This document shows, in pieces, positions 36,115-48,512 of a DNA stretch of 64,000 bases. The stretch is from Rhynchonema sp. JSB1_4 (taxonomy: Eukaryota; Nematoda; Chromadorea; Monhysterida; Xyalidae). The notes below the pieces were generated by a model. The model saw only the letters and a list, made by a program, of their open reading frames with translations. It searched no databases and was not told the origin of the DNA. The stretch spans positions 1 through 64,000 of the forward strand of contig JASAMV010001714.1 in the NCBI GenBank assembly GCA_030248065.1, written 5' to 3'. Position numbers and translations under genes: made by a program. Each line of letters starts with the position of its first letter. Positions within the stretch are counted from its first letter, which is position 1.

Positions 36115-37189
36115 CAGTGTAGTACTCGGTCAGGGTGTTGCTGCTGACGATAGATAGATTGGGACCCGAAATATGTTGACGATAGATAGATGACCCAAGT
36201 CCGAAATCTGGGGGGGGGTCGACCCAAACTTGTTGACGATAGATAGATGGTGGGGGGTCGTCAAAAATCAAGGTACCGTATTGTCGGAAATAGAACCCCC
36301 CCATTAATTGACCCCCGCCATTAATTGACCCCCCTAAATGGCTCGAAATCAAAAATAGAACCCCCCATTAATTGACCCCCCCCCATTAATAGAACCCCAC
36401 CCCCAATCCTTACCGCACCACAGATTAGTGGTACGGTAAGGCTGTGTTGTTGTGTCAAACGTTGTTTAAGCTTGCGTACACAACAGAATACAGCTTTTTA
36501 AGCATAATTGCCGCTGTTAAAGTTAGAAAATACCGAAAACAAGCCATTTTTATGGGCATCAGTAACAACGATTTTTTTCGTCGGGGGGGGGGGCCAAATG
36601 AAAAATATAACCCCCCCAATAATTGACCCCCCCCCATAAATTGAACCCCCCAAAATGACCCCAGTGAAAAAATAGACCCCCGGGTTCTATTTCCGACAAT
36701 ACGGTATAGTATAGTGTACAAAGTAGGTAATGATGTGTAAATATTAATGAAAATGTATTTAGATGTACTAAATCCGCGCGTAGCGCGCGATTTTTTGCCT
36801 ATTTGGGACAAAAAATACCGATTTTGAGCCATTTTGAGGCAAAAATGCCCATTTTGGGGTCGAAATGTGTTGACGATAGATTTCAAATTTCAAATTTTAT
36901 CTGCACGCTTTCGCAAAGACCTTTACACAATTTCAAATTTCAAATTTTATCTGCACGCTTTCGCAAAGACCTTTACACAAGATCCGGAGAAACCCTAAAA
37001 AAATGAACATGAGTATTAATAAACGAAAATGTGAACATGAACGAACAAACGACAAAGAAAACATACCGGCGAGATTCAACCAACCAAACTAATGAAGAGA
37101 TAACTAGATAGATTTTTCCCAGAATTTGTTGACGATAGACACGGTAGATGAATTTGGGGGGACCCCCCACCCCCCCAAGTACTACCCTG
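36115..37189. mobile_element. T-type hAT-like element interrupted by a U-family element
   Basis: Ends CAGTGTAGTACTCGG and CCAAGTACTACCCTG, with TTGACGATAGATAGAT words near both. It contains the U-family copy at 36276-36704, a 50-bp tandem duplication (36881-36980) and an unrelated ~110-bp stretch to ~37090. Confidence 0.7.
36276..36704. mobile_element. U-family element, copy 2, with TA duplication
   Basis: CCGTATTGTCGGAAATAG and complement, flanked by TA. The uninterrupted target (AATCAAGGTATAGTATAGTG) is present in the T-type copy near 26580-26600. Confidence 0.9.
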
Positions 37190-37555
37190 GGGGGAAGGGG
37201 GGGGAAGACCCAAATCCAGGAAAAAGTCCCTTTTTGAGGTTGAAAATTTGACCGATTTTTACCCCTTTTTGGAAAAAATTCTCCATAAAAAGGGTATTTT
37301 GGCGACTTTTGACAACATTGACCTGAAAATCACATATTTTTTTGCCTAAAAATGCCCATTTTAGGCCTAAAATGCCTATTTTAGGCAAAAAATTTGGGAA
37401 ATTAGTGTACCCGGAGGGGAAATTAGTATACCAGTGTATCTTGGTTGGGGAAATTAGTGTACCTTAGGGGAGTTCCCCTCCCTCCCAGGAACTACACTGC
37501 CTGTGTCAGTGAATTAATAGAGCTCCCTTGTATTTAGGTTTTTACGGTATTTGAA
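37190..37555. mobile_element. Z-like core with altered words, then a W-family right end
   Basis: The core and right end CCAGGAACTACACTG (to ~37499) match Z-type elements, but the word is GGAAATTAGTGTACC instead of GCGGCGGTTAGTGTACC. A W-family right end (TATTTAGGTTTTTACGGTA) follows. Confidence 0.65.
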
Positions 37556-38914
37556 AACGGTTTTTCCGAAAAAAACCGGTCTTTTTCCGAAAATATAAAT
37601 TACCGCAATTTTAGTCACTTGTGTTTACGGTAATTCTCGTTCATCATTTTCTGTGTTTTATTTCAGCTCATTTCGAAATTTTGTGTGAAATCATCGCACG
37701 TAAACGATGAGGTTATCGCATTTCAGATAGCGACAAGTTGTGTCGGACCCGGACGGAATTCATTATTGGCGTTTTCTTGCAGTTTTAAAGTGTGGAATCG
37801 ATCGGGGAATTTTGGCGCCAAGTTTCAGTTTCATATCGTTCTTGTTCTCATGCCATCAGTTGTTGATGCAGAAGCTGGCATGGAAGCCAAAGGCGGTTAG
37901 TAATTTTGCCTGTGTTGCACTTGGCTGGCGTGTTGATCAGTCAGTGGTGTCGTTGGGAAATCAAAAAGTCCGGATACCGGATACCCAAAATCCAAAATTG
38001 ATGCCCAAAACGAAAATCTCGGATACCAGGGGATTTGCCCCCTAAAATAATAAATCTCGGATACCCATGAAGGGGTTGTTAAAAAAAGGTCAGTTTTTAG
38101 AGGAAAATTCGCAAAATCGGTGTTGGAACCGTGTTGTTGTTTTTGCACTAGTTTTACTTGCGTATTTTTTCGCAAAATATATTTTTGGAAAAAACCGTTT
38201 TTTTCGAAAAAAAAAACCGTTTTTTCCAAATATTTTTCCAGTACTTAAGGATACCTGTGGTCCAAAAACGCCTATTTTGGTGAAAATTTTGTCGGGACGG
38301 GAGATGGCCTGAAATAAGCTGAAAATGCAGATTAAAAGGTGCTCATTTTGAACTGTTTGGCACCGATTTACATTGGTTTCGACAACATTCTTTCGCAACC
38401 TTTGAAAATATCTCGGAAATTTTTGGAAAAAATCCGTAAATTTTGAAGTGTTTCATACAATTTTTCCCTGTGGTCTGCATAGTGCAGATTGTATCACACC
38501 TCGCTTACTATCAGTGAACGCATGAAGTTGTGTCTCAAAATTGAATCTCCAAATGTCCTTTGAGTCATTTGTTGGACTCGAATCTGCAAGCTAGTGGAAG
38601 CCGGTTATCGGCCCATTTTCGATGAACTGAAGTTCTAATTGTCATTATAGGACAACGTACAGTTTTGTACATGCTAACACAACAAGACTGCACATTCCCC
38701 TGCTCACACAATCAGATGACAAGTGACAACAAACGCGCGGAGCGCGAAAATTTTTCGATGTTTGTCTGTTTATTACCTTCAGAAGGTGCTTCCTTCGACT
38801 GCATACTGGCTCATTGGAATTCTACTGGCTCATTTGCCAAAATCTGCTGGCTCATTTCAAATTCGTACTGGCTCAATGAGCCAGTAAAAATGGCAAAAAA
38901 ACCTGATACGGACC
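37556..38914. other. Non-coding region with a short hairpin
   Basis: No gene supported. A self-complementary A/T-rich stretch (38183-38232) pairs TTTTTGGAAAAAACCG with its complement. Short repeats of GGATACC lie near 37970-38065. Confidence 0.4.
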
Positions 38915-39319
38915 CAGTGTGGTGGCAGGCCAATCGACCCAAGATACCCTAGGGGGGGGAAGGTTTCGGACTTACTCGAGATACCCCCCAGAGGCTACCC
39001 AAGATACCCCTATGGCCCGTCAAAAGGCGAAAAAAGGCCGTTTTTTGCATGCAATTTTACTGCAAAATTGGCCTAAAAATGGGTATTTTTTGACATTTTT
39101 GCCGAAAATTGGCCTAAAATGACCATTTTTGGGGGTCCCGAGGTCGAAAAACACCTATTTTTGCCTTTGAAAACCATAAATCTACTTACTCGAGATACCC
39201 TTTGGGGTCGGCTCGAGATAGATACCCTTCCCCCCCATCCCCCCCTAAGGGTTGACTCGAGATAGATACCCCTTAGGGGGGGGGAATCCCCGCCCCATCC
39301 CCCCCCAGCCACTACAGTG
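38915..39319. mobile_element. X-related hAT-like element (word ACTCGAGATACCC)
   Basis: It is flanked by perfect 8-bp repeats TACGGACC (38907-38914 and 39320-39327). The ends are CAGTGTGGTGGC and GCCACTACAGTG. The word occurs about six times around a core with CAAAATTGGCCTAAAAATGG. It lies about 230 bp upstream of the NAP1 start codon. Confidence 0.88.
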
Positions 39320-39549
39320 TACGGACCCGTGTTTTTGCTGGTGTTTGTGGGGGTGGCATGGCACAGTAGGTCTCGCGGGACCATAATAACTTTTGCGAAT
39401 GGACACACAATTCCCGTTCGGCGTGACGGACTGAGCACGGTCGGGCGATCATCCCCATCCTTTGCCCGCAACGTTTAACACCCGGCTTTGTATTTAGGTA
39501 AGATAACGTATACCTTTTCAGTTGATAATCTTCTCGGTTTATATCTGAT

Positions 39550-41959
39550 ATGGTGCCTGACGCGATGGACCAACCGTCATCCCGTACCAGTGCCGCTTTC
39601 TGTTTTAAAGATTTGGATATTACGATCCATTACTGCTCTTTCAGACGCCCCACTTCCAGTGAAACCGTTTGCGTTCGGCGATGTGAACGCAGCCAACAAT
39701 CTGATGGCCAAAATGTCCCTCGAGGACGATCCCAGAGAATTCGTACTCAATCAACCGGCGCCAGTCAAAAGACGAATTCAGGTGACTGAGATACAATTTA
39801 TTTTCGATGGCTGCTATGCTTTTATTTCACCACCAGTCGCAGTTTGGCGTTCTTTATTGTCATCGATTGAAAGGTTGCCCCAGAATTACTCGATTGATGT
39901 GATGTAAATTTAGTGTTCTTTCCTACCTGCAGGCCCTGCGGAAATTACAATTGGCCAGTGTGAATCTCGAGGCAGACTTCTACCGCAAAGTTCATGAACT
40001 GGAGTGTCAGTACGCCGATCAGTTTCAAGCTCTGAATGATACGGTTAGATTTTATTTATTTTTGTTCTTGTTATGTTTTATAATTTATTGCCAATACTTT
40101 TCTCAGCGACGAGACATCGTCATCGGCACGCGGGAACCGACGACAGAGGAGGCTGACTTTCCACTCATACCAACTCATGAAGATCTTTCTGTTAGTTTAC
40201 TCTTTACTAGTTGTCACTTTGTTTACTGATGATTTCTGTTCGACCAGTTGCAAATACCCAGCAGCTTGCTGAAACACCATTTGTTCTGAGCTAAATAAGT
40301 GCCGGCGGACACACCACAGTGTCCAATCGATTAAAATACCCAATAATAACTTGCTGCATTTACAGGAAGAACTGCAGCAGAAGGCCAGCATGCAAAACGG
40401 GGACGCAACGGCTGAGAGTGAAACGGATAAAACAGTTCCAGCCGTCAAGGGTATACCCGAATTCTGGCTGACTGTGATTAAAAACAACCCGTTGTCTGGT
40501 GAAATGGTCCAGGTTTGTGCCGCTTTGCTGCTGTTGATAATTTGAATTTCGAATACATCATTGCAGGAACACGATGAACCAATTCTGAAACTGCTCACTG
40601 ATGTTACACTGTCGATATCTAAAGAACCGATGGTACGTACGTTTGAGCACTTCTGTAATCGGGTTGAGGAATAAAAAAGTCACCAAAGCACGTCGTGTTT
40701 TCTCAAAATATTCAGAAATTCCGTCTCGACTTCCACTTTGCGCCGAACGAGTACTTTTCGAACACGGTGTTGGCCAAAGAGTACACGATGAACTGCACAC
40801 CAGAGGAGGACGATCCGTTTGAGTTCGATGGACCCGAAATTGTCGCTTGCACTGGGTGCGTGTTTCGGCGATGTATCAAACTTGAACTGCTCTGGATCTG
40901 TGCTTGCCTTTTTACAATCAGCATTTCGAGATCTGCAGAAACTTGCGCTCATTGTCTTAATGTTGTTGTCATTGAAACATCTACAGTTCTATTTGACTGA
41001 TTCAATCAAAGTCACAACAACAAAAATGTTTCCTCAAAGTTTTAGGTGCGCAATCGACTGGAAGCCGAACAAGAACGTGACGGTGAAACTGATCAAAAAG
41101 AAACAGAAGCACAAGCAGAAGAGTCAGACTCGATTTGTGACCAAGGAGGTCAAGGCGGACAGTTTCTTCAATTTCTTCGACCCACCAGAGCACACGTCGA
41201 CCAACACTGAGGATATGGTTAGGCTTCTCGGCTGCTTGGGCTTTCGTGTTGTGACTTTCCCTGGACAGATTTTCAAATTCAAACTCCTCATTCCTTACTG
41301 AGTTGCGATCGTGTATGTGCAACACAACAATTGCCTGTCGGCCTTCCGGCGTTAGGTTTACCAGCCCTATCTTATCGTTCCGAGGTAACAACTTAGAAGC
41401 TTTGCTGGAAGGTAGTTGTTTATGAGTTGAAAAGTGTGCGAGAGTGTTGCAATACAAATAAGTCCGGTATAAAAAAGTTCAAAACACAATTTTCAGTCGA
41501 AGTTGATGAAAGACTGCATGAAAAAAGCCCAGATTTATTCATTATATCCCGGCGGTCCGAAGCGATAAAAAACTTGTCTTAAAGCGAAACAAACAAGACA
41601 AAAACGAACAATAATAAAAATTACACAACATTTGCAGGACGAAGAGACGCGAATGTTGTTGCACGCCGACTTCGAGATCGGCCAAGCATTCCGCGACACG
41701 TTGGTGCCACGCGCAGTGCTCTGCTACACGGGCGAGCATGATGAGGAGGAATCGGTCGACGATGAGTTTGAGGTGCGCTTACATTCTCTCTTGATTTTAG
41801 TTGAAAAACGTTTACGTTTATGTTGTGTGCAACTTTATTGGCAATTATGCAGATAATCGAGCATTTATTATTATGGTATTTCTTCTATTTCAGGACGAAG
41901 ATCTTGACGATGAAGATGATGAGGATGAGGAGGATGGTGAGGAAGAAGAGGAAGAATAA
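39550..41959 (+). CDS. NAP1: Nucleosome assembly protein 1 (histone chaperone)
   Basis: Ten exons join in phase: 39550-39589, 39645-39781, 39933-40043, 40107-40190, 40366-40512, 40567-40632, 40716-40855, 41046-41217, 41638-41772 and 41894-41959, giving 365 aa, the usual NAP1 length. Landmarks are the dimerisation helix (VNLEADFYRKVHELECQYAD), GIPEFWLTVIKN, the earmuff region KFRLDFHFAPNEYF, TGCAIDWKPNKNVTVK, DSFFNFFDPP, the helix DFEIGQAFRDTLVPRAV, and an acidic C-terminal tail of Asp/Glu runs. NAP1 binds H2A-H2B and shuttles between cytoplasm and nucleus. Two in-frame ATGs exist (39550, 39565); I chose the first. A pyrimidine-AG acceptor lies ~25 nt upstream. The N-terminus is short. Confidence 0.95.
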
Positions 41960-43910
41960 ACAAAGTTAGTGTGTTTTTCTCAATTCCTGTATGTTTATTA
42001 GCTCTTTGTTCTCCAACTCCTATCTGGAAAGTGAAACGCGACTTTGCATACTTTGTTCATTCATAATTCACGTGTAGCCACGTGCCTTGGGCTTGCTTGG
42101 CCAAGTTCCGGCTCTGTTTGTGCCGTGCGCAACCACACACCGTGTTTTTTTAAGTAGGCGTTGTTTCAGCTCTCGCGCGGCATTTTTTTCGCGCCTGCAA
42201 TACGAGTGTTTTTAGCTGTTTGAAATACGCAGCTACTCAAGTTGTGTAGGTTGTTGCAATTGCAAAGTGATATTATATGTTGGCTAGCTTGCTGGGATTG
42301 TAGCTTGGGGATAATCACCACGGCGCTGGTCAAACTACAGCCAGCGTGAGGTGTGTTTTGTCAGTGATAGTTAGCCGGCCGAAGGGAATGGTAGTTTGCT
42401 GTGCAAAGTGCAAGAGTAATTCAAATTGTGATCACAAACTGAGACTTAACAGAATCAGGATAATGCTTTTTTTATCGACAACTCCAATTTTTCAGATGTC
42501 CACATCCGCAACATAACGAACGACCGCAATCGAACATTCATAATATAATGACGATCGCACTCAAATTACACCATTCTTATTGTTGTTGTACGTGAAATGC
42601 TTCGATATTTCTGCGCATCTGTATTTTTGCATATTCATTTTCATGTGAAATACATACATAGATTATTCAATATCTCTTTTTTTCATATTATTCGACCGGT
42701 AGTTCTGTTTTTTGTTCCTCAGTGTCTTCTCTCGTGCGCAAAATGATTTTTTTTTTATTTTTTCGGTTGTCTGGTTTTTTGTTTTCTTGAGGTCATACTA
42801 TACTACAAAACGTGTATAATGTTTGAGCAGACAAGCACCGGTACTGAAATTGGATGCAGCATCAGCTCTCTCTAAGTCTCAAGTCAAGATCACGTGTTTT
42901 GCACAATTTTGAGTGTTTTTTTGTATGTGACTGGGTTTTTGCGTGATTTTTGGAATATGCATGTGAAGGTCTTTTGTAAATCATTCCCCGGTTTGAAAAT
43001 TGAAAGTGGTGTGCGCATGGTTTTAGACGGCCGGCACTGAGGCGTCGAGAGATTATTGTTTCGATATGTTGGTGAGGATCACGAGAGTCTTCTAGAAGTG
43101 CACCATCTTGAATGTTTTATTCGTAATTCGTTGCCTTCAATCAGCGGCAAAGTATGAACTGCTGGACTCTACTCATCTAAAGTCCGTTTTTGTGTTGTAA
43201 TACCGGTATGAACTTTGAAAGTTTTACGGTTGCGATTCTTACCTGTTTTTAGACACATAATCACATCACAAATTCAGAATCATTTTTGTTATGAGCATTG
43301 TTTTTACTAACTGCTTCTTGTGGTATATTTATTAGTGACTGCTTCTCAGTATGCGAAATTGGCTGATTGACGTCTTCTGTACTCGATATCTGGAGACCTA
43401 AAATGCTGGAGTATACCGTGATCGTAATCTACCTATTATTGCAGTTATGTACTTTTTGTTGATGAAAATGTACGTCGTTTGTTGTTCGGTGGTTGCATTT
43501 TCTGATATATTGCGTTGCTTACATACTCACTGTTGTCTCGAAATAAAATAATACATCGGAAATCGTACTGGGTGCGCCGTTACTTGACAAACTTTCAATT
43601 CCTTCATGAACAAAGCAAATAGCTGTATTTTCCACACGGGCGCAGCATTTTTATTGCACATGAAACACACATGGACTGTGAAACAAAAAACCCGAATTTT
43701 TCCTTCGACACCCGACAAAATTGGAAGCCAGATAGGTGTTGTGAAACATCACCTGTCATTTCGCATGAATCGTCAACATGGCTGATTGCCTGACGTGTTA
43801 ATGTTTTCGTTGATGAATACGCCCTTATGTGATCTGGTCAGAGAAAAACAGATCGATTCGAACAGTGACAGAAAGATGATCGAACATGCACATTTTACCA
43901 GGTCCCTGTC
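41960..43910. other. Intergenic region between convergent NAP1 and Polycomb-like genes
   Basis: AT-rich, T-run-rich sequence holding the two 3' untranslated regions. No exon, RNA gene or transposon is recognised. A TGAAACATC motif is at ~43741. Confidence 0.5.
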
Positions 43911-44840
43911 TCAGGTCAACCTCAAATTCTGCACACTCGCGTGACCGAAGAAGCCGGTGGGAGTGCTACTTTCCCGGAACATCACTGTTTTATGCTTTAC
44001 TTTCACGTCAGTTACCGCGATTGCGAACGGATCCTGTTCAGGCTCGGCTAGCCTTGACGATTCAGGGTGTTTGTTGTTGTTGAACAGTTGATTTCGTTCT
44101 CTAATCATCCACAATTCTCCATCGCTCACCATTGGCATCAGATTGGGCGCTGCTGATTGGTATTTGGTATCAGTGATTGCCGATATCGATTGATTTGGCT
44201 GATCGCTTTGTGAATCATCGTTTTTTTGTTTACTTGTGGAAGTGATTTGATCCGCACATTTAGCTGGTGATGTTTCATCCGCGCAACATGTGTCATCGAC
44301 TATCGGGTTCAGATCAGTCAATGCTGAAGACTTGTGCCGATGGATGAGAGAGGATCTGAGAAACAACAGAGTGCTGCATTTTTTAGGCATATGTTGCTAG
44401 CTGGACCTAGGGCTTATACTCTATAGCACTAAGCACCCTGATAGACGTCGTTCATATCTTACGTTTGACGTGTGTCAATCAAAGTCATGCCCGACCACGT
44501 GTCACGCACCTTCGGTTCCTTCGTTCACAACCACTTGCAATTTGTTCGTCAAATAATTCGATCAATTTATCATCCAAAATATTGTCCTCTGGTTCCCACG
44601 TGTTGTGCCTGCAACGAATCAAACAAAAAATAGCATATTGTGCAAGTTTTCTAACATTGAGATTTGTTGTTTAAGTGAGCAGAACGAATAAAAGTAAAAA
44701 AGCTTTCGAACCCACTTGTCGCTAAAATTCAACCATTTCACGAAATATTCGGTCTTCGATTTCCGTTGTCGTTTCTTCACTATTCTTTCCACCGTGTAGA
44801 TTTCGGGAATTTCTGGCTTAGATCGCCTGGTTCGGTACAT
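43911..44840 (-). CDS. Pc: Polycomb-type chromobox protein (Pc/CBX)
   Basis: Exons 44840-44716, 44608-44510 and 44355-43911 join in phase to give 222 aa. The chromodomain occupies about residues 13-65: YTVERIVKKRQRKSKTEYF, VKWLNFSDK, then HNTWEPEDNIL after the intron. Its aromatic cage residues (Tyr/Phe, Trp, Trp) are present. The C-terminus has AVTDVKVKHKTVMFRESSTP followed by TGFF, which matches the Polycomb C-box (VTDVT...TVT..E....GFF) that contacts RING1. The combination marks a PRC1 CBX subunit rather than HP1, which has a chromoshadow domain instead. The middle is Ser/Asn-rich. The first exon follows a strong acceptor at 44858, so the 5' end may be trans-spliced or preceded by another exon. 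Confidence 0.85.
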
Positions 44841-44858
44841 TCTCTTTTTTGACAATCT

Positions 44859-45938
44859 GGTAAAAATTGTTATTGGTATTTTTCTGTCTCAAATTCCCAC
44901 AAAGAAGCAAATGACAGACCAAGAGTCAGAGTCATTCACCAAGAGCAGAAGGCAAAGCAGTGACCATAAATTCAGCATTCTGTCGCCTTTGGGCGTGTGC
45001 AGTGAATGTGTGTTGTGTGAACCAGTGTTGAGTCATGATGATGGTGCTAGCACAGTGCCTGCGTTTGTCTTGGTGAGTGTGGGATAGCGCGCAAGGGGGT
45101 GGGGTGCATACCCTGGTTATGCTGTAAACATGTCAAAATGTAGTGGTGGCTTAGACTTCAGCTTGTATTTTGCCAGCTTGCGGTGGGTATTTTGGCTTAA
45201 AGTTCATCATGCCACACATGTTTGCAATACCGAAACAAAGCAGAAACCTTCGCCCGCCCTGCCAAGCACCCAACACCAGCATTTTCGTATTTGTGTATTT
45301 TCTTTGTTCCTTCACTCTTATGGCGGGACGCGCGCGAAAAAACAGCGCCAAACATGCAGACACACAAAACATCAGTATCAGAATAAAACAGCAACAGCGC
45401 CAGTGCAATACATTGCACAGAAACGTCTGAAAATGCTGCTGTGGTTACCTAAATAGTGAGAAATAGCAGATCATTCTTCATTTTTCTGGCGACATTTTGG
45501 CAAGACCAGCAGAAACGCGGGTTTGAGATACATAAGTGATGCTGTTTTTGCAATAATGCACTGCAGTGACAAAACGCAAAATTGAGCTAACTGTTTCGTT
45601 GTCAACGCAGTCGTCAACTCAATGTCATCAGAATTGCACGGCTTGGTGACGACGAGAGTCGACGATGTGCGTTAACGACATAAAGCCCATTTATGTTTTG
45701 GCTTTATCGTTGTCACCGCTGCACCGTTGACCATTTTGACGCTAACTTCTGACTTTGAACTTTGACAGTGAGCTTGACTTTGTTTGGTGAATTTCACCCA
45801 GTAACTGTATGTATTAGTATTCCCACGAAAGCACTGCAAATGGAACACACGCATAGGCTTGCATCGTCAAGTTGCAATTACAATTCGGTGTCATAAATTC
45901 ATTTGAAACAAAATGTATCATCACATTTAGCTATCAAT
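44859..45938. other. Intergenic region between Polycomb-like and peptidase genes
   Basis: No exon or repeat family is supported. It presumably holds the chromobox promoter and the 3' end of the peptidase transcript. Confidence 0.45.
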
Positions 45939-48512
45939 TTAGGTGCTGTCGAGATCCAACCATCGAAGTATTTCCTGAGTGACTATCTTTCGCGCCGCAA
46001 TAATGGCCTGAGTGTCATTTGAACGGGGTGGATACATGTTGGCGCAATGTGCTTGGCCTGAATTTGCAAGGGAATTAACAAACTATATACATAATAGACC
46101 CATTGAAACATCACCGTCCACCAAGACGATACGTTGTCCCGGTCGTTGCCAACTGGTGTTGTACACCGCCAGTTTGTACCAAGGATCTTGCGAACCGTTC
46201 ACAAACACAACGTTGCTTGCCTGAAATTAGAAGATCACCAGTTTCACTTTAAGCTTGCAGATTTAAAAAAATATTGAAGTAACATTAAAGTTCCTCTGTC
46301 CCCCATAGTATCTGTTGGTTTCATCCACGTAGCGTTGCACCTGTGTTGGACTGATGCCAAATGCATCCTGACAGATCTGCATTCGAGTGCTGCAAATTGT
46401 CTCTGCTATTTTCCTTCATGATTGCGGCAAAATTTGGTATCCGAACTTACTCGATGGGAGAAAAATGCCCAAATGGTTGTTCCCTTCCATCGGTTGTTTG
46501 AAAGAATCCAAGTTCAGTGCAACATTGCCATTGCCAGCCTCGTTCTGCAATAAATGTAACATCAATTAGCGCGCACTATATGAACATGAAACACCATGGC
46601 AAGTCCCTAACGACTGTGCATCTCTTTCATCGCTTGCAGCTGCTCCATGTAGCTGTTGTCAAGACCTGGGCTGGGCATTGAATTGGAATTTTAGTATACA
46701 TATAGGCAAACTACGCCAACATGAGCCCGATTTCGGAGGTGGGGAACTTGCAAAACGCAAAGAAAGAGAAAATCATCATGCTCCACGTTGTATGCCACAA
46801 CGTGTAACGTTTCCCAAATCAGCAGCCACGTCATGAATGTTTCACCATTTTGCCAGCTCCGAAATCGGGCTCGTGTTGGCGTAGTTTTACTTTACTAGTA
46901 GTACCCAAATGACGGAATTAACATCAATATCCAAAACGCAGTATGTCCCATACAATTCCAGTCCCTGGTCGTGTCTGCATCAGCCCCGGTCGCCCATCTG
47001 CCAACGGCCACCACCCTGTCCAAAGCGTTCGGATATTTGACAGTGTCGGTCATGATCCGACACAAATGCGACACTGTCAGCGTGTCGTAGGGCGGCTGCC
47101 GTTAAAAAAAAACAAGAATTTAACATCAATCATAATTTATGCAAAATGTTCCGTTACGAACCCTGTTATCGCCTCCATACTGTGCCGTGGTGTAGAATGG
47201 TCCAGCAAGACTGTCAGCCAACACCGACAGTGCTTGTTTGGAATCGGGTGTCACGTAGTGGCAGAGACTGCAAAATGGACGTACATATACAAACGATTTT
47301 TGCACATTGTACGACATATAGGAGAGTATGAAACTTGAGTTGTTTGGTGAGTTTATCGCGTCCTTCCTTCGTCTGTAGCATTTCATGCAGCATGCTGAAC
47401 GCCTTCTTTGTTTCATCGAAACATTTCGGATCGACCAGACGCAGATCACGACCGGTTACATCAGCATAATCTGTGACGGGGGAGGGGGAATAGACGGGTG
47501 AACCACCAAAAATTTAAACTCGCAAGAGGTGACTACACAAACCAGTGAAGTTCACAATGGCTTGCACTGGGCCAGAGTTTGAGACAGCGCCAACCACCAA
47601 ATCCGGGTACAACAGTCGCATCCAGGCGGACAAACTGCCTGCAATGGGGGACATGGACATACATGATGGACCTTAGGGTACGGACCCAGTCTCGTCTCAA
47701 CCGTTCGTGAACGTAAAATGGTCAAGTTCACAACGTACCAGAATACGATCCCCCGAACACCACCCATTTCTCTAATCCATATTCCCGTTTCGCCCACCGA
47801 ATGAATGCAGCCGTGTCAGCCAGTGCTTGACGACTGCTCAGATATCGCATACGACTGATGTCATTGTCGGCACCTCTGGGATATGGTGATGTTTCAATGA
47901 TGCTGGGTGTTGGGACAAAATCAAACAACATTGGCACTCACTCAAGAGGTATACTTTTCCCGTAATAGCGATGTTCGAGAATAAAGCTGGTCGCACCAAC
48001 TAGTTTTGCGTTCTTCATCCAATCCATCAAAATCGTGCCGTTGCCTGATTCATCAAGGCACACATTATTACGAACAAGCGCCCAGCAAAGACTAGTAAGA
48101 AGTTCAAAGTTGCCCAACCTGTCTGTAAGAATCCGTCACTGGCCGGTCCCTCCCCGCCGAACTGCAGGAATCCAGGCCCACCGAGCCGGGCGAAAATACG
48201 ATTCATCAACCATTTCTGTAGTTTTGTGCGTTTCAGTTTTCGCACCATGCAGTTTTCAAAATTGCAGCAAGGAGAAGTGAACTATACTTGTTTCCAGGTC
48301 CTGGTCTCGGACTGGTCAAAGTGGTCGAGTTTCTGCGTGAACCATCCAGTCTTGATCGGGTCAGTGCGCAATCGTTCCGGTATTTTCAGTGGAGGCAACA
48401 TAATGCCATGGTCTCTGTTGCGACCATTCCACACCCAGACTGGGCCGACTATGGGTTGGATGAATATACTCGAGACAACCAAAATCACCAGAAATCTGGA
48501 CATTTTTCTCAT
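45939..48512 (-). CDS. Secreted/lysosomal serine carboxypeptidase, family S28 (PRSS16/Pro-X type)
   Basis: Thirteen exons join in phase: 48512-48288, 48215-48119, 48044-47942, 47875-47739, 47638-47543, 47470-47335, 47267-47162, 47095-46954, 46665-46615, 46544-46451, 46389-46284, 46220-46115 and 46057-45939, giving 505 aa. A signal peptide covers about residues 1-24. S28 landmarks follow: WFTQKLDHFDQ, FGGEGPASDGF, LEHRYYGKS, the nucleophile elbow GGSYSG, SNSGPVQA, CCTELGFFQTT, the catalytic Asp in NGSQDPW and the catalytic His in AHCANMYPP. The triad is therefore complete. Members cleave after proline or act like thymus-specific serine protease; which applies here cannot be told. The intron at 46666-46953 hosts an inverted-repeat element. 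Confidence 0.93.
46706..46889. mobile_element. Inverted-repeat element in peptidase intron
   Basis: Ends AAACTACGCCAACATGAGCC and complement continue for about 31 bp through CCGATTTCGGAG. The middle contains GAATGTTTCACC, the dispersed motif. No coding capacity. Confidence 0.75.
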
